Origin: Phlebopus portentosus
Taxonomy: Eukaryota > Basidiomycota > Agaricomycetes > Boletales > Boletinellaceae
Length of the DNA stretch: 64,000 nt
NCBI GenBank assembly: GCA_037892935.1
Contig: JAYXKI010000008.1
Location: forward strand, 1,860,001-1,924,000
Direction of reading: 5' to 3'
The notes beneath the pieces were generated by a model. The model was not told the origin of the DNA, searched no databases, and saw only the letters and a program-made list of their open reading frames with translations. This document shows positions 1-11,061 of the stretch, piece after piece. Both the position numbers and the translations under genes were made by a program. Each line of letters opens with the position of its first letter. Position 1 is the stretch's first letter.

Positions 1-269
1 GATCTGAAAGTCTGCCTAAAATGTAAAAGGATATATATCAGTCTCTTCATTATGTATAATATTAGAATGACTGTCAAGCTATACAGGGAGTTCAATCTAG
101 TATATGGTTGTGCAAGAAGTATTTATGCTCTTAATTATTGTTGAATTTTATAAGACTGTGTAATGCTGACTAGACAGTACAATTTATATAAAGCTATTAC
201 ATTTTGTACAAGTACTACTTGGTAATATACACTGATACTCACCATTTTAAAATGATAGAATGAAAGTGA

Positions 270-752
270 AAGAGCCAGAGAGGATTACAGTCAGTTACCT
301 GTAAATACAGAAAGCGAGTTCCTTCAGTAAGAGAGCAAACCAAGCAGCTACAGTGAGAGTCCATCAGTTCCAGTTCTTGAGATTTTTCAGCATAAGATGT
401 CTTCAGGCTGTTAGGTACATGTCATCAAAAGTGTCCTCTTTATACTGGGAGTCTTCTTGAGTTTGGCTGAGGTTGTTGTCTATGGCTAGTTAACCTGTGA
501 GATCTTAGGCTTCATCCTCTTCTTACTCTACTTCAGGTTCATCTGGTCTGAGTATCATTTGCCAGTCTTCGTCATTAGAGAGGCTTTCATCTTACTTGCT
601 GAGTCAGTATCACCTGCTTTGATCTCAGCCAGGATATTGGTGATGGATGTCTCATCTTCTGAATCTTCTTCATCATCTTTGAGTATATTAGGGTCATCTT
701 GATCATCAAAGATCTCCCTAAGCAAAAACAAAGAGTAAGTTATAGTTAAACT
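270..752 (-). pseudogene. C-terminal remnant of a DUF6698-like host gene
   Basis: On the minus strand a 3' splice site ends at 718. The following exon continues from the exon at 7367 onward to read W-W-T-M-E-I-F-D-D-Q-D-D and then an acidic tail rich in D/E. The WW...IF end and the preceding FYYAILKLF...WVRETLE segment match my memory of the C-terminus of agaricomycete DUF6698 proteins, whose function is unknown. Further left, possible coding sequence continues with several TAA/TGA codons that look like CAA or CGA after C-to-T change, and a GTAACT donor follows near 300. Element A lies in the intron just upstream; removing it and one TSD copy gives a 52-nt intron, a normal length. The gene is broken by stops and insertions. 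Bases 1-269 are AT-rich and I see nothing supportable there. Confidence 0.5.
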
Positions 753-757
753 ACAAC

Positions 758-1159
758 TGTAAGGACTCAAACATTTTCCTTTTCCTTTCTTACATTATCA
801 TTTATTTTAATATTCTTTTTCCTTTTCTTTTCTTTTTCTTATGCGCTTATTCATCCATTTGCCGGAACATTCCACAATGTTCTATCACGCTCACTAATCA
901 TCCCATTCCTTGTCATGTGACTTCCCATTAGAGTAGACCTTTCCCACACTCAAAGTCTATATAAGTAGATAGTTTGACTCTTTCGTTCCTTGTCTTTCTA
1001 TTCTACTTACCTTCACTGCGACCTAGCATTCGACGGTCTGGACTTAAGCCTCATCTTAGCTGTCTTGACCTGAGTGACGTGTTTGGGATTATCTCATCCA
1101 CGCTTGTTTGTTGTTGTGTTGGCCTGCCTCAACTCAGCCCTTAAGCTGTCTGCCTAACA
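758..1159 (+). repeat. 5' LTR of element A (402 bp, short form)
   Basis: Begins TGTAAGGACT and ends CTGCCTAACA, with inverted TGT...ACA termini. TATATAAG lies at 958-965, and the sequence GTCTTTCTATT at 992-1002 is the likely 5' end of the transcript because it is complementary to the PBS. The 57-bp GT...AG segment found in the 3' LTR is absent here; the junction is 1026/1027. Confidence 0.92.
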
Positions 1160-1160
1160 T

Positions 1161-1171
1161 AATAGAAAGAC
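1161..1171 (+). promoter_or_regulatory. Primer-binding site, self-priming type
   Basis: AATAGAAAGAC starts one base after the LTR. It is the exact reverse complement of 11 nt at 992-1002, located about 34 nt downstream of the LTR TATA box. This is the arrangement known for Tf1/sushi elements, where the 5' end of the mRNA folds back to prime minus-strand synthesis. No tRNA 3'-end complement (ending TGG) is seen. Confidence 0.7.
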
Positions 1172-1575
1172 CTACCTCTGGCTCACGCCCGATTCCATTG
1201 TCATCGAGCACTCACCTATGACGTGTCCCCTGAAGTATATGTTCGAAGGACAACATCGAACGAAACCCGGTTCCTACCGTGCAGACAACAAACCCCTATC
1301 TTGCCCGTCAAAGTCCAATTGACTCCGACGTGACCCAATAGTACCCCAAGTATCAACCAATCATATCACCGTGGTGCTCCGAATCACCATTCTCTGGAAC
1401 TCCCATCAAACGTTCTCGTGGGTAACACATAGAGTCCAGTCGTCGACTAGCATCTCCTTTATTATCTACCTCGGAGCCTTTCATTTAGTCGTCAATTTCA
1501 AAGACGAGCCAGTTATCCAAAGTCGGTCCCGCCCAAACAGCATCCCGATCCCCGTTCCACCCCCAGCCTATCAAG

Positions 1576-3018
1576 GTGGAGCTAACTGACAAGCAACGAG
1601 TGGCCCTCTCTGCGAACTCTAGGTGGAGCGCTTCGCGAGGATATTACATTGTCAAAGCAGGAAATCAAGTCTTTGACGCCTGGTGGGACGAGACTGCCAA
1701 GAGGTGGTACTCCCAGAGGGAAGGAAAGTCCCTCCACTAGAGAGTGAAACAAGAAGGCGACGTAGATGAGCCCTCACCTCCTACTCTGACGCAACCAATG
1801 GCCCCCTTACCAGACCCATCAAATTTGACCACTCAAGCATCGGCTCCCCCTGTTGAGCCTTCACCAGCGTTTGGAAAATTCTGAGAGCCAGTGCCGCTCA
1901 TACTGAGTGAAGAAGATGAAGAAGAAGAGGAAGAAGAACACAAGATGTCATTGTCAAAGGAAGCGATGACTGATCTCGCGACGGCAGTCGTGCTAGCGCT
2001 CCAAGCTGCAGGCGAAGGTGCAAACCAAGGATCAAAGGTGTCGAAGAAGGTCCACGTTGCCAAACCAAGAGACTTCGATGGCAAACACAATTATGTGGAC
2101 TTCAAGCGAGAGCTGCATCTCTACATCTACTCATCTGAGTCAGAGTTCAGGACAAACAAGAGTAAGATTATGTTTGCCCTGTCATACATGAAGAGTGGTG
2201 CTGCGGCTCACTGGGCAGAAAGTTACACCAGCAGAGCAGTTGATGAAGATGTCAACCTGACATTCACGGATGGCTGGGACACCTTCTTGAAGAAGCTGGA
2301 CACGTCGTTCAATGACCCCGCCAGATCCCAGAAAGCCTTCAAACAACTAGACGCGATGTACCAAGGAGACCTCAATGCTGATGAGTTCTTCAACAAGTTT
2401 GACATTTGCCGAGTGGACACTGGCCTAGCAACAGAGGCACATGATGAATGGTTGATGAGTCGTCTGAAGAGGGCGCTAAACCCAAAGGTTGTTGAAGGTG
2501 TCATGAGATTGCCCAATGAACCGACGTTGTATGAAGAGTTCAAGAAGGCTGCTGTCAAGGTCGACAGGGTCGAACACCAAATCAGGGACCTGATGGCTGA
2601 ACGTCGGAGAAAGACAATTAGTTCGACAGCGATGAAGCCAGCTCTGGCACCACCAATGAGACGTTCTATGCCGCCTCAACAAGCAGCTCATCCTTTCGTA
2701 CCCCTCACTCAAGATCGTTGTGATGCTACGGGAGTAACGTACGGAGGCTTAGGACAACCCATGGACGTGATGATGAACCAGGCGCGTCATACACATGCTT
2801 GTTACAAGTGTGGTCAGGTGGGCCACTACATCAGGGAATGCCCACGAGGTCGTGAAGCGATACGTGCCATCATCGCGGCCTTTCTTCCAGAAGACAGAGA
2901 AGCACTCCTCAAAGAGCTCGGTCAAGCGAAGGAATCCTCCTTCGAAGAGGTCGAGGTCCGAGCAGTACCTGCTGAGCTAGAAGAATTAGTGGAAGGTGAG
3001 GGTTTTCCAGAAGACTAG
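1576..3018 (+). pseudogene. gag of element A
   Basis: Aligns by eye along its length with the 486-codon gag of element D. At least two stops interrupt the N-terminal third (TGG to TAG at about 1738, CGA to TGA at about 1883). From 1891 the frame is open to 3018 and includes the acidic tract, capsid-like region and a CCHC zinc knuckle (CYKCGQVGHYIREC, about 2799-2840). The terminal CAG has become TAG, one codon before the ancestral stop. The -1 slippery heptamer GGGTTTT is kept at 3000-3006. Confidence 0.88.
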
Positions 3019-3032
3019 GCGTAGATGTCAGA

Positions 3033-6000
3033 ACGACTGGTCGGTCTCCTAAAGGACTCTTTTTGTTGGACTTGTTAAAATATAATCGTCCTGTTGTACA
3101 ATATCAAGATGCGAATACCAGTGACGGTTTCACCCTTCAAAAGATCCTTACCGATGTGCTGCCAGATGAATCTGAAGATGATGACAATGACTTCGAAGTC
3201 TATGAAGATTTATTTGTCAGAAGAACAGATGCGCAAGCAGGCGAATTGAGAGAGGAAGAGCAGAATCAAACCACTATAAAAAATGAGGTTGTGGCAGAAG
3301 CACCTTACCGCAAGAACGTTGTTGCTCAGGCGAACATCACTGAAGCAGTGTGGGATGTGGTAGACAGATGCGCGGCTGAGGTATGGCACGAGGGCATTGT
3401 GGACGTGGATCAGTTCGTGCGATGGGCAGGAGAAAAAGAGTTGGATGCTTTCGTTAGCATCATACACCCAAAGGTAGCAGGTGATGACGAAGTGGACTTG
3501 TCGAACCCTCTACTCAAAGAGGAAAACTTCATTGATGCTCATGCACTGATCGACTCAGGATGCATGGGCTCATGCATTGACAAAGGTTTTGTCAAATGGT
3601 ATGGTTTCCCCACTCAAAGGTACATTCGGCCTAGACCAGTCTTCAATGCTGACAGAACAAGCAACAAGGCTGGATTGATCAAGGAATACGTAGTCGTACG
3701 AATGTTCTTTGGAAAACACGAGGAAGAGATTCAACTGGCAGTGACATCCTTAGCGTCAAGCAACATCTTCCTCAGACATGACTGGTTGACAAAGCATAAT
3801 CCTGAGATTGATTGGAGGTTAGGAACAGTTAAGTTCACCCGTTGCCCCGACGAATGTGAGACGTCACTATCGAGCGAGGAGATAGATGAAGAGTTTGTGA
3901 GGAATGTGCAGATGAAGGAAGTGGCAAAATGGCCACCTTACCTGGAGGAATACGCCGACGTCTTTAGTGAGGAATCGTTTGAACGCTTACCAAACCACCG
4001 AACGTGAGACCACGCTATTGACCTGAAACCGGATTTCAAACCCAGCGACTGCAAGGTTTACCCGTTATCGCCAAAAGAACAAGAAGCGATGAGGGAGTTC
4101 ATTGAGGAAAACCTAGCATCAGGACGTATCCAACAGTCAAAGTCTCCAATGGCGTCACCATTCTTCTTTATCAAGAAAGAGGATGGGAGCTTACGAGCAA
4201 TCCAAGACTATTGAAAGCTCAACGAAGGGACGGTCAAGAACAAATACCCATTGCCGCTGATAAATGAGCTCATCGACAAGGTCAAGGATGCAAGGTACAT
4301 CACGAAGCTCGACGTTCATTGGGGATACTACAACATCTGGATTCATGAGGGAGACGAGTGGAAAGCAGCGTTTTGGACAAATCTAGGCTTATTCGAACCC
4401 ACAGTCATGTTCTTCGGCTTGTGTAACGCGCCAGCAACGTTCCAAGGCTTTATGAATGACATCTTTTGGGAGCTAATTCATGAGGGTATCATCATCATTT
4501 ACCTCAATGACATTCTCATCTTCTCGGATGATCTAGAGGAACATCGCAGACACACCAAACGAGTCTTTGAGATCCTTCACCAAAACGGACTTTTCCTAAA
4601 GCCACAGAAGTGTGAGTTCGAAGTCGACACAGTCAAGTACCTCGGGCACATCATTGGCAATGGCAAAGTTCAAATGGATCCCAAGAAGATGGCAGCAGTA
4701 CAGGACTGGCCAGTTCCAAGGAACGTCCACGAACTGCAACAATTCCTGGGACTAGGAAATTGGTTGCGACGTTTTGTTAAGGATTACAGTTCGGTCGTCA
4801 AACCCTTGACTACACTGATGGGTAAGGTGGAATGGAAGTGGGGCGAAGATGAGCAGGCAGCATTCGAGGAATTGAAGTGTCGTTTAAGTAGTCCTCCCAT
4901 GTTAGCGATACCCAACAATGAGGACCCTTTCCGTGTAGAAGCAGATGCGTCGGACTTTGCGACTAGTGGAGTCCTTCTCCAGAAACAAGACGGCAAATGG
5001 AAGGTGATCGCTTATCGGTCATCAACATTCCTAGAGGCAGAGCGAAATTATGAGATTTACAACAAGGAAATGCTCACCATTGTTCAAGCCCTAAAGGAAT
5101 GGCGACAATATCTCCAGGGAGCTAACCAACCTTTTGAGGTATGGACAGACCATGCAAATCTAATGTACTTCCGATCGCCGCAGAAGCTAAATTGTCAACA
5201 AGCTCGTTGGCAACTCGATTTAGCTGAGTTCAATTTCATGCTAGTTCATAAACCCAGAAAGACGTTGGGAAAAGCTGATCTGTTGTCACGCTGGGCTGAT
5301 TATGACAAGGGCGAGCACGATAATGAGAACGTGACTTTCGTCAAGAAGGAATGGCTGGTTAGAGGAACAGTTCAGATGTCAAGAGAGGTACTCGTCGAAA
5401 AGGTCATGGAAGCGCAGAGACAAGAGGATGAGGGAGTGAGGCCAAAGGACGTCGAGAAGAGAGGGGACATGTGGAGAAAGGGCCGTCGGCTATACATACC
5501 AGCGAGCATCAGAGAGAACGTCATGAAGGAACACCATGACTCAACCCTGGCAAGACATCCAGGAGTGATGAAGATGATCCAGCTGATAGCACACAGGTAC
5601 TGGTGGCTGAGGATGAGTGCAGATGTGCAGGTGTATGTGCAGGGGTGTGATCGTTGTCAGCAGACAAAGGCTCTAAGGACAACGAGAGCAAAGGTTTTGC
5701 ACCCTAACGAGGTGCTGGAGGTGCCATAGCAGATTGTCACAGTTGACCTAATCGGAGAGTTGCCAGAATTGAATGGGTTCAATGCAATTTGCATAGTAGT
5801 CGATCGCTTTAGCAAACAAATCCATGTGATTCCAACGACGACAAAGTTAATGGCTGAAGGCATGGCTAGGATCTACAGAGACCATGTCTTCTGATTACAC
5901 GGACTACCATGGAAGATCATTCATGACCGAGGGGTGCAATTCAATGCAAAGATGATGAAGGAGTTGTACAAGCTCCTCCACATTGAAGGCAACCCATCGA

Positions 6001-6890
6001 CAGCGTATCACCCACAAACTGACAGACAGACAGAGCGGGTTAATCAGGAACTAGAACAATACCTTTGGCTATACATCAACCATCAGCAGTCGGACTGGGC
6101 GGACTGGCTGGCTCTCACAGAATTCACATACAACAACCGCAAACATTCAGCGACGAAGCTATCCCCCTTCTTCATCAACACGGGAATGCACCCCTTAGAC
6201 TTCATGGGGGTTGGAACAGCATGATCGAACCTGTCAGCAGAAGAATTTGCCAAGCATGTCAAGGAGGTGCACGAACTCGCCCAAGGTAACCTAACCCAAG
6301 CGAACAAAGACATGAAGCATTTCTATGACCGTCATGCTGGGAAGTCCATTACTTATGAGGCAGGGTAGAAAGTCTTCTTAGATGGACGAAATATCAAGAT
6401 GATCCGACCGATGAAGAAGATGGATGATAAATGGTTCAGTCTCTTCAAGGTAGTGGAAAAGGTTGGTGCAAGCGCATATAGACTCAAACTACCAAAGACC
6501 TGGAAGAAGGTCCATCCAGTTTTCAATGAGATCTTGCTCAAACCAGCTGTCCAACTGTCCTTTGAATCTCAGAAGAAGCCACCTCTACCACCGCCAGTGA
6601 TCATTGATGAGCAGGAAGAGTACGAGGTTGAAGAAATACTCGACTCGTGTCTGCATTGAGGCAAGCTCCAATTCTTGGTCAAGTGGGTTGGATATGAGGA
6701 AGCGACTTGGCAGCTAGAATCTGACGTCAAGGATAATGTGCAGGAATCAATTCAAGAATTCTATCGCAAACATCCTGGAGCTCCGAGGAAGTTAACGATA
6801 CCTCGACAAAGCCTGCAAGTGCTGTACAAGTTCACGTCCTCGGAAGGCTTATGTGGTTGGTCGGGATGCCCAACCTTGAAGGGGGGGTGA
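3033..6890 (+). pseudogene. pol of element A
   Basis: Degenerate PR-RT-RNase H-IN-chromodomain polyprotein in the -1 frame relative to gag. The protease DSG survives near 3552-3560. The reverse transcriptase motif reads YLND instead of YLDD at about 4501, a G-to-A change in a catalytic aspartate codon. Integrase HHCC and D-D-35-E regions are recognisable but split by stops near 5729 and 5893. The chromodomain runs from about 6620 to 6770 with a TGA at 6657-6659. Not functional. Confidence 0.9.
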
Positions 6891-7349
6891 TGTAAGGACT
6901 CGAACATTTTCCTTTTCCTTTCTTACATTATCATTTATTTTAATATTCTTTTTCCTTTTCTTTTCTTTTTCTTATGCGCTTATTCATCTATTTGCCGGAA
7001 CATTCTACAATGTTCTATCATGCTCACTAATCATCCCATTCCTTGTCATGTGACTTCCTATTAGAGTAGACCTTTCCCGCACTCAAAGTCTATATAAGTA
7101 GATAGTTTGACTCTTTTGTTCCTTGTCTTTCTATTCTACTTATCTTCACTGCGACCTAGGTATCTACTCTTGTATTATTAGTTTGCTGAATTCTACTTAC
7201 CTTCACTGCAACCTAGCATTCGACGGTCTGGACTTAAGCCTCATCTTAGCTGTCTTGACCTGAGCGACGTGTTTGGGATTATCTCATCCACACTTGTTTG
7301 TTATTGTGTTGGCCTGCCTCGACTCAGCCCTTGAGCCGTCCGCCTAACA
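6891..7349 (+). repeat. 3' LTR of element A (459 bp, long form)
   Basis: Begins TGTAAGGACT directly after the pol stop and G7 polypurine tract, and ends CGCCTAACA. It contains an extra 57 bp at 7160-7216, which begins GTATCT and ends CCTAG and includes a second copy of the 26-bp stretch that precedes it. The 5' LTR of the same element lacks this segment. Confidence 0.92.
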
Positions 7350-7354
7350 ACAAC

Positions 7355-8101
7355 TTCAAAACCTACATAGTCCACCATTCTAGAGTCTCCCTCACCCACT
7401 TAGTGTCCTTATTTCTGAATAGCTTGAGAATGGCATAATAGAACTTCTTTATGTTAAATAGTCTGTCTATTTCACCCTAAGTCATTTGCTTCAAGATGGA
7501 AAGTGAGCCTGAAATAAGATGTTAGTAGTGCATGGCAGACAATGTCAAAAACCCAATAATGCAAATGAAATAGTGATAACAAAAGAGTATACACAGATTC
7601 TTGAAGAATGCCATTATATGTAGACCATAAATGATAAATGAAAGACTTATATGGATACAAGTGTAGGTGATCATCTCAGGAGTGACTGCACACACTCCAA
7701 GGATTTTGGGCATTTGATTGATGGGTTGAGTGGGTCTTTTCTCCAGTCACAGCAGTTGGCAAGTTGCAGATCACTTTAAGAATCTACAATATAATACAGT
7801 AAGATGAATGCTGTATTAAAAAGAAAAGACTTATACAAATTGGATAATGGCCTCTCAAAAGTGAGGCTGTTGCCTTTCGATGGCTATAGTTCTTCACATC
7901 AAACATGAAGGCAGGGAATGAAGTGTGGTTGACCTTAAACTTGCCAGATCAGACTATAGCTTCGAAACTGAGAGGAAGATGAATAAGCAAGGAAAAAAAT
8001 GTGTATATATATATAATACTATTGACCTACTCTAGTTTTTCACTATATTTTTGTAGAATAGACATCAGAATGACCATCTGCAATAATTGCAGATGGGCTA
8101 T
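7355..8101 (-). pseudogene. Middle/C-terminal exons of the DUF6698-like gene
   Basis: Read on the minus strand, three blocks fit the DUF6698 pattern as I remember it: SGKFKVNHTSFPAF...YSHRKATASLLRGHY (about 7840-7960), PKILGVCAVTPEMITYTCI (about 7640-7720) and GEIDRLFNIKKFYYAILKLF...WVRETLEWW (about 7370-7490). Plausible donors and acceptors separate them. A few stops look like transition mutations. The donor GTAGGT at 7366 opens the intron that received element A. The gene lies between two insertions and is almost certainly dead. The assignment is from memory of the family only. Confidence 0.5.
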
Positions 8102-8218
8102 TGTAAGAAGCATTGACATGCTAGGTCTGAGATCATGCACGTGACATGTGTTCTATAGTAATCTGCATCATACCAGTAGAACTCAGTGTGGATTGACTTA
8201 ATTCGAAGTGGAATAGAC

Positions 8219-8684
8219 TGTAAGGGTCATGTGCATGCATATTCATTTTCCTTTTCTTTTCCTTTTTCTTTTTGCTTATCATTATTATCTATACCCATCC
8301 CACTATTCTTTTACCTTCTCTATTCACTCCGACATCACATGGTCTCTTAGTTAGTTCATTAGTTATTCCTCATTACCTCACTCTAACATTTTTCCTTGCT
8401 TCCTCTGATCCATTCAACCATATAATCTAACCCTGTGCCCTATGATATCACACTCCTTTCTTTAGTCGGTAGTCTTTTTTCAGGCTTGTAGGGTATATAG
8501 GTAGCTAGTCTTCCTATAGAGGCCCCTTGCCTTGATATTTATTAGATCTTTAGCTATACACTTACTTTGTCTCTACATCGATGCTCTCCCCCTAGATTAT
8601 CCAAGGGATGAGTTCTCTTGCTTATTAATATTATCTCTTAGTCTGTGAGCTTTAGAGATGCGAGTGTTAGACTGTCGCCTAACA
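8219..8684 (+). repeat. Divergent solo LTR of the chromovirus family
   Basis: Begins TGTAAGGGTC, shows the C/T-rich ttttcctttt block and a TATATAGGTAG sequence like those of the main LTRs, and ends GTCGCCTAACA. It is flanked by tagac (8214-8218) and cagac (8685-8689), a 5-bp duplication with one C/T transition. It is more diverged than any other copy here, so it is an older or separate subfamily. Nested in the 8102-9963 insertion. Confidence 0.75.
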
Positions 8685-8927
8685 CAGACTACCATAGTCT
8701 CTTGCATTCGACCACTACATAGAGAGAACTTACAATATTTGGAATCCACTAAGAGTGGCCAATTGGACATTTGAGCCACCTAGTCAAAACTTGCAAAGGC
8801 TGGCTTAGCTAGCTCATCTTACTAAAGCCAGGCACGAGAAATAAATTGAAAGACTTGGAGCTGGCCCTCAACGCCTCCCAAGCTTTGACCCAACATGATG
8901 CACTCCAGCTTTTTCCTTTTGTGTCCT

Positions 8928-9095
8928 ATATGTGTTCACATTTTGTTTTGTCTCCTATGATCCTTATGCTTGTCATTCCATATGCGCTCACATTTTGTAT
9001 TGTGCTCTATGGTCATTATGCTTGCCATCTTCCAGATATGCTCACTTTATCTTTTGTTTCCCATATGTTCCCTTATATTTATCACTTCCGATTTC
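8928..9095 (+). repeat. Degenerate tandem repeat, about 52-56 bp period
   Basis: Three diverged units begin with atatg(t/c)g(t/c)tcac at about 8928, 8980 and 9036, each continuing with a ttttg...atg.t...ttatgcttg pattern. They lie inside the 8102-9963 insertion and inflate the frames there. Confidence 0.55.
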
Positions 9096-9477
9096 CTTTT
9101 ATTATGCTCCCTGATGCTTCAAAGGCTCAGGTTTGGACAATGTTGTAAATAGATATGATACTCATAGTAGGAAGGGGAGTTGAGCTCTGTACAGTGAGTT
9201 TAGCTTAGTTCGGAGTTCAGTTTGGACTAGGAACCCACTCAGCTACAGTTGAGATCAATTCAACTCTTTCTGTTCTCACCTTGACTCCTTGTCTCTCTCG
9301 AATATATAAAAGTTCTATCCTATACACCTTGTGTCTTCTGCTTTGCAGTTATACCTGAGCCCAATGTGATCAGTTCAGCCCATGTTGAAGTTTGAGACCC
9401 TCATTACTCTTTCTTATGCCCTCATGCAAAGTCTCACTTGAGTCCTTTGCATATTACTTCATTCTGCATTGTATCAC

Positions 9478-9575
9478 TTCATTTTATTTCATAACTTATC
9501 ATAACCCATCGTAACTCATTGTAACTTGTCGTAACTCATTGTAACTCATTGTAACTTATTGTAACTCATTATATC
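9478..9575 (+). repeat. GTAACTCATT-type microsatellite
   Basis: About nine imperfect 10-bp units of the form (a/c)t(c/t)(a/g)T(a/c)GTAACT repeat in this stretch, just downstream of the TATA box of the surrounding LTR-like insertion. Confidence 0.7.
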
Positions 9576-9968
9576 ATATCAGATCCTCATAAAGATCACC
9601 TCCATATTGTCAGCACTTAGGGAAGTCCTTCTCTAAGCTTTATCTCATCATTATCTACCTCCAGGGTTTGAATCCAATGAGGGATTACTTTTAAGGGCTT
9701 TATTTACTCTCACACTGCCACTGCTAATCCCTCTTGCTTTAACTTCTCCTGCTTTACTTCTTTGCCTATCTCCTTTGATCTAATCCCCCTCCTCGTATAC
9801 ATTCAGCAGCCTTCAGTTCCATTTTCCCTCCATCCCTTCCAGAACTGCTCCAGAATCCAGATCATCACATCAGTCTCACTCTAGTATTCTCCCAAAGTCA
9901 CCCTCTTCCTTCCCACTCATCTTGATCTTACTAAACAGCCCACAAGAACTGTGACACTCCTCAGCTAT

Positions 9969-11061
9969 CAGACAGTCCATAGAAGTTTCACCATTCTGAA
10001 GCTTACCTTATTCTTTTTCCCATTAATTGGGAGGTCTGGTCAACCCTCCTTGAGGACAATGTGGTCCACTACTTGCTTGAATATACTTGTATCATTATTT
10101 CTACCTTGACAAGCTTTTTATTCAACCTGATATGCAGAAGTGCAAGTCTAATTTGTTCAAATATGATAAAACTTACTCACCATATACCAGAGTGCTTCCT
10201 CTTGCTTATTTATCAGTCCTTCAAGAAGATCCTTTTGGTCCTCAAATATTATGAGGATGGCCTTATAAGCCTTGACAAGGTGATCCTTCTGGGTTCCACT
10301 ACAAATGAACAGTAAGTGAAACAAGTGAATGTGGCAAAGGAAGTTGATTGAAAGAATATTCACTTGCTTTTTGGTGACAATATTCTCTGCAGATTCTTTC
10401 TCATCTTCATCATATGCTGCAGTGGTGGGCTAAAGGTGAGCATACATTGCCAGAAGATCAACAGCCCTGCCAAAATTCATAGCATAAAGTATGTTGACCT
10501 TTGGGTCAATGTACCTCTTGATAGATTAGGCCAGTTGTCTAATTTGTCTAAAATCTGAATTTTCTGACCTGTATATATGTGTCAATGTATTAGTTGATAA
10601 CAAATCAGAAATTGCAGATGTACTCTTCTTTTTTTGACCTCTCAGACTTTGTCACCAGATCCTTCACAAAAGATTCAGCCACTTCGAGGGCTGATCCATA
10701 CTTGTTTGTCCAACTAATAATGAGTCTCACAAAGTCATATCTGAGCTTGGGACAGCAATCTCACTGTAGAGCAGGGCAGACCTTCTAAAGTTATTGTTGC
10801 TGTTGCTGTTATTGTTGCTGATGCTCACCTTATTGCTGGCTGCCACTCCCTGTGAGCCTCTCAAAATTGCCCTGTTATGTTCTGGATAGTTATTTGACTG
10901 GAGCATATATCATCAGATATCACTTTATTCATACCTATGCCATTTTTCTTGCTGGTGCTATTATTTTGTTGTTGTTGTTGTTGTTGTTGGTGTAAATTGG
11001 AGGCATATTGGGAGGTAGGAGTTAAGAAGTGATGATGTGAGATGGATGATGGAAATAGCAT
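9969..11061 (-). pseudogene. N-terminal exons of the DUF6698-like gene, with polyQ
   Basis: Minus-strand reading gives an N-terminal segment with a Q8 run (CTG/CAA-type repeat, about 10,965-10,990) and a second CAG/CAA-rich patch (about 10,795-10,835). It continues with KLRYDFVRLIISWTNKYG, then YIDPKVNILYAMNFGRAVDLL, EDQKDLLEGLINKQEEALW and ACQGRNNDTSIFKQVVDHIV. Donors (GTGAGT at about 10,165) and acceptors (ATACAG, ATCAG) separate these. The order of blocks, including the GRxxDLL and 'N...ND..S.F/LK..V.DWIV' type segments, matches what I recall of DUF6698 proteins. Several TAG/TGA codons interrupt it. Confidence 0.5.

Larger units (their letters stand above)
758..7349 (+). mobile_element. 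Element A: degenerate Ty3/gypsy chromovirus
   Basis: A complete but decayed LTR retrotransposon flanked by a 5-bp target duplication, acaac (753-757 and 7350-7354). The order is 5' LTR, self-priming type PBS, gag, pol (PR, RT, RNase H, IN, chromodomain), polypurine tract, 3' LTR. Compared with intact copy D it carries many transitions, mostly CG to TG or CA, that create stops (for example CGA to TGA at about 4213 and TGG to TGA at about 4005). It sits in an intron of the minus-strand DUF6698-like gene, in the opposite orientation. Its LTRs differ in length by 57 bp, which is unusual for a single insertion. Confidence 0.93.
8102..9963 (+). mobile_element. LTR-like insertion with TSD gctat, host to a solo LTR
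   Basis: Flanked by the 5-bp repeat gctat at 8097-8101 and 9964-9968, and bounded by TG...CA (TGTAAGAAGC ... CACTCCTCA). It interrupts the minus-strand DUF6698-like gene next to an intron acceptor. TATATAAAAG at 9303-9312 suggests a plus-oriented LTR promoter. After removing the nested 466-bp solo LTR the body is about 1.39 kb, long for an LTR but possible. No coding region is recognisable. It could also be a non-autonomous element. Confidence 0.5.

Noticed and set aside
10965..10990. A new microsatellite locus (TTG repeat)
   Set aside because: It reads as polyglutamine in the DUF6698-like N-terminal exon, so it is annotated there.
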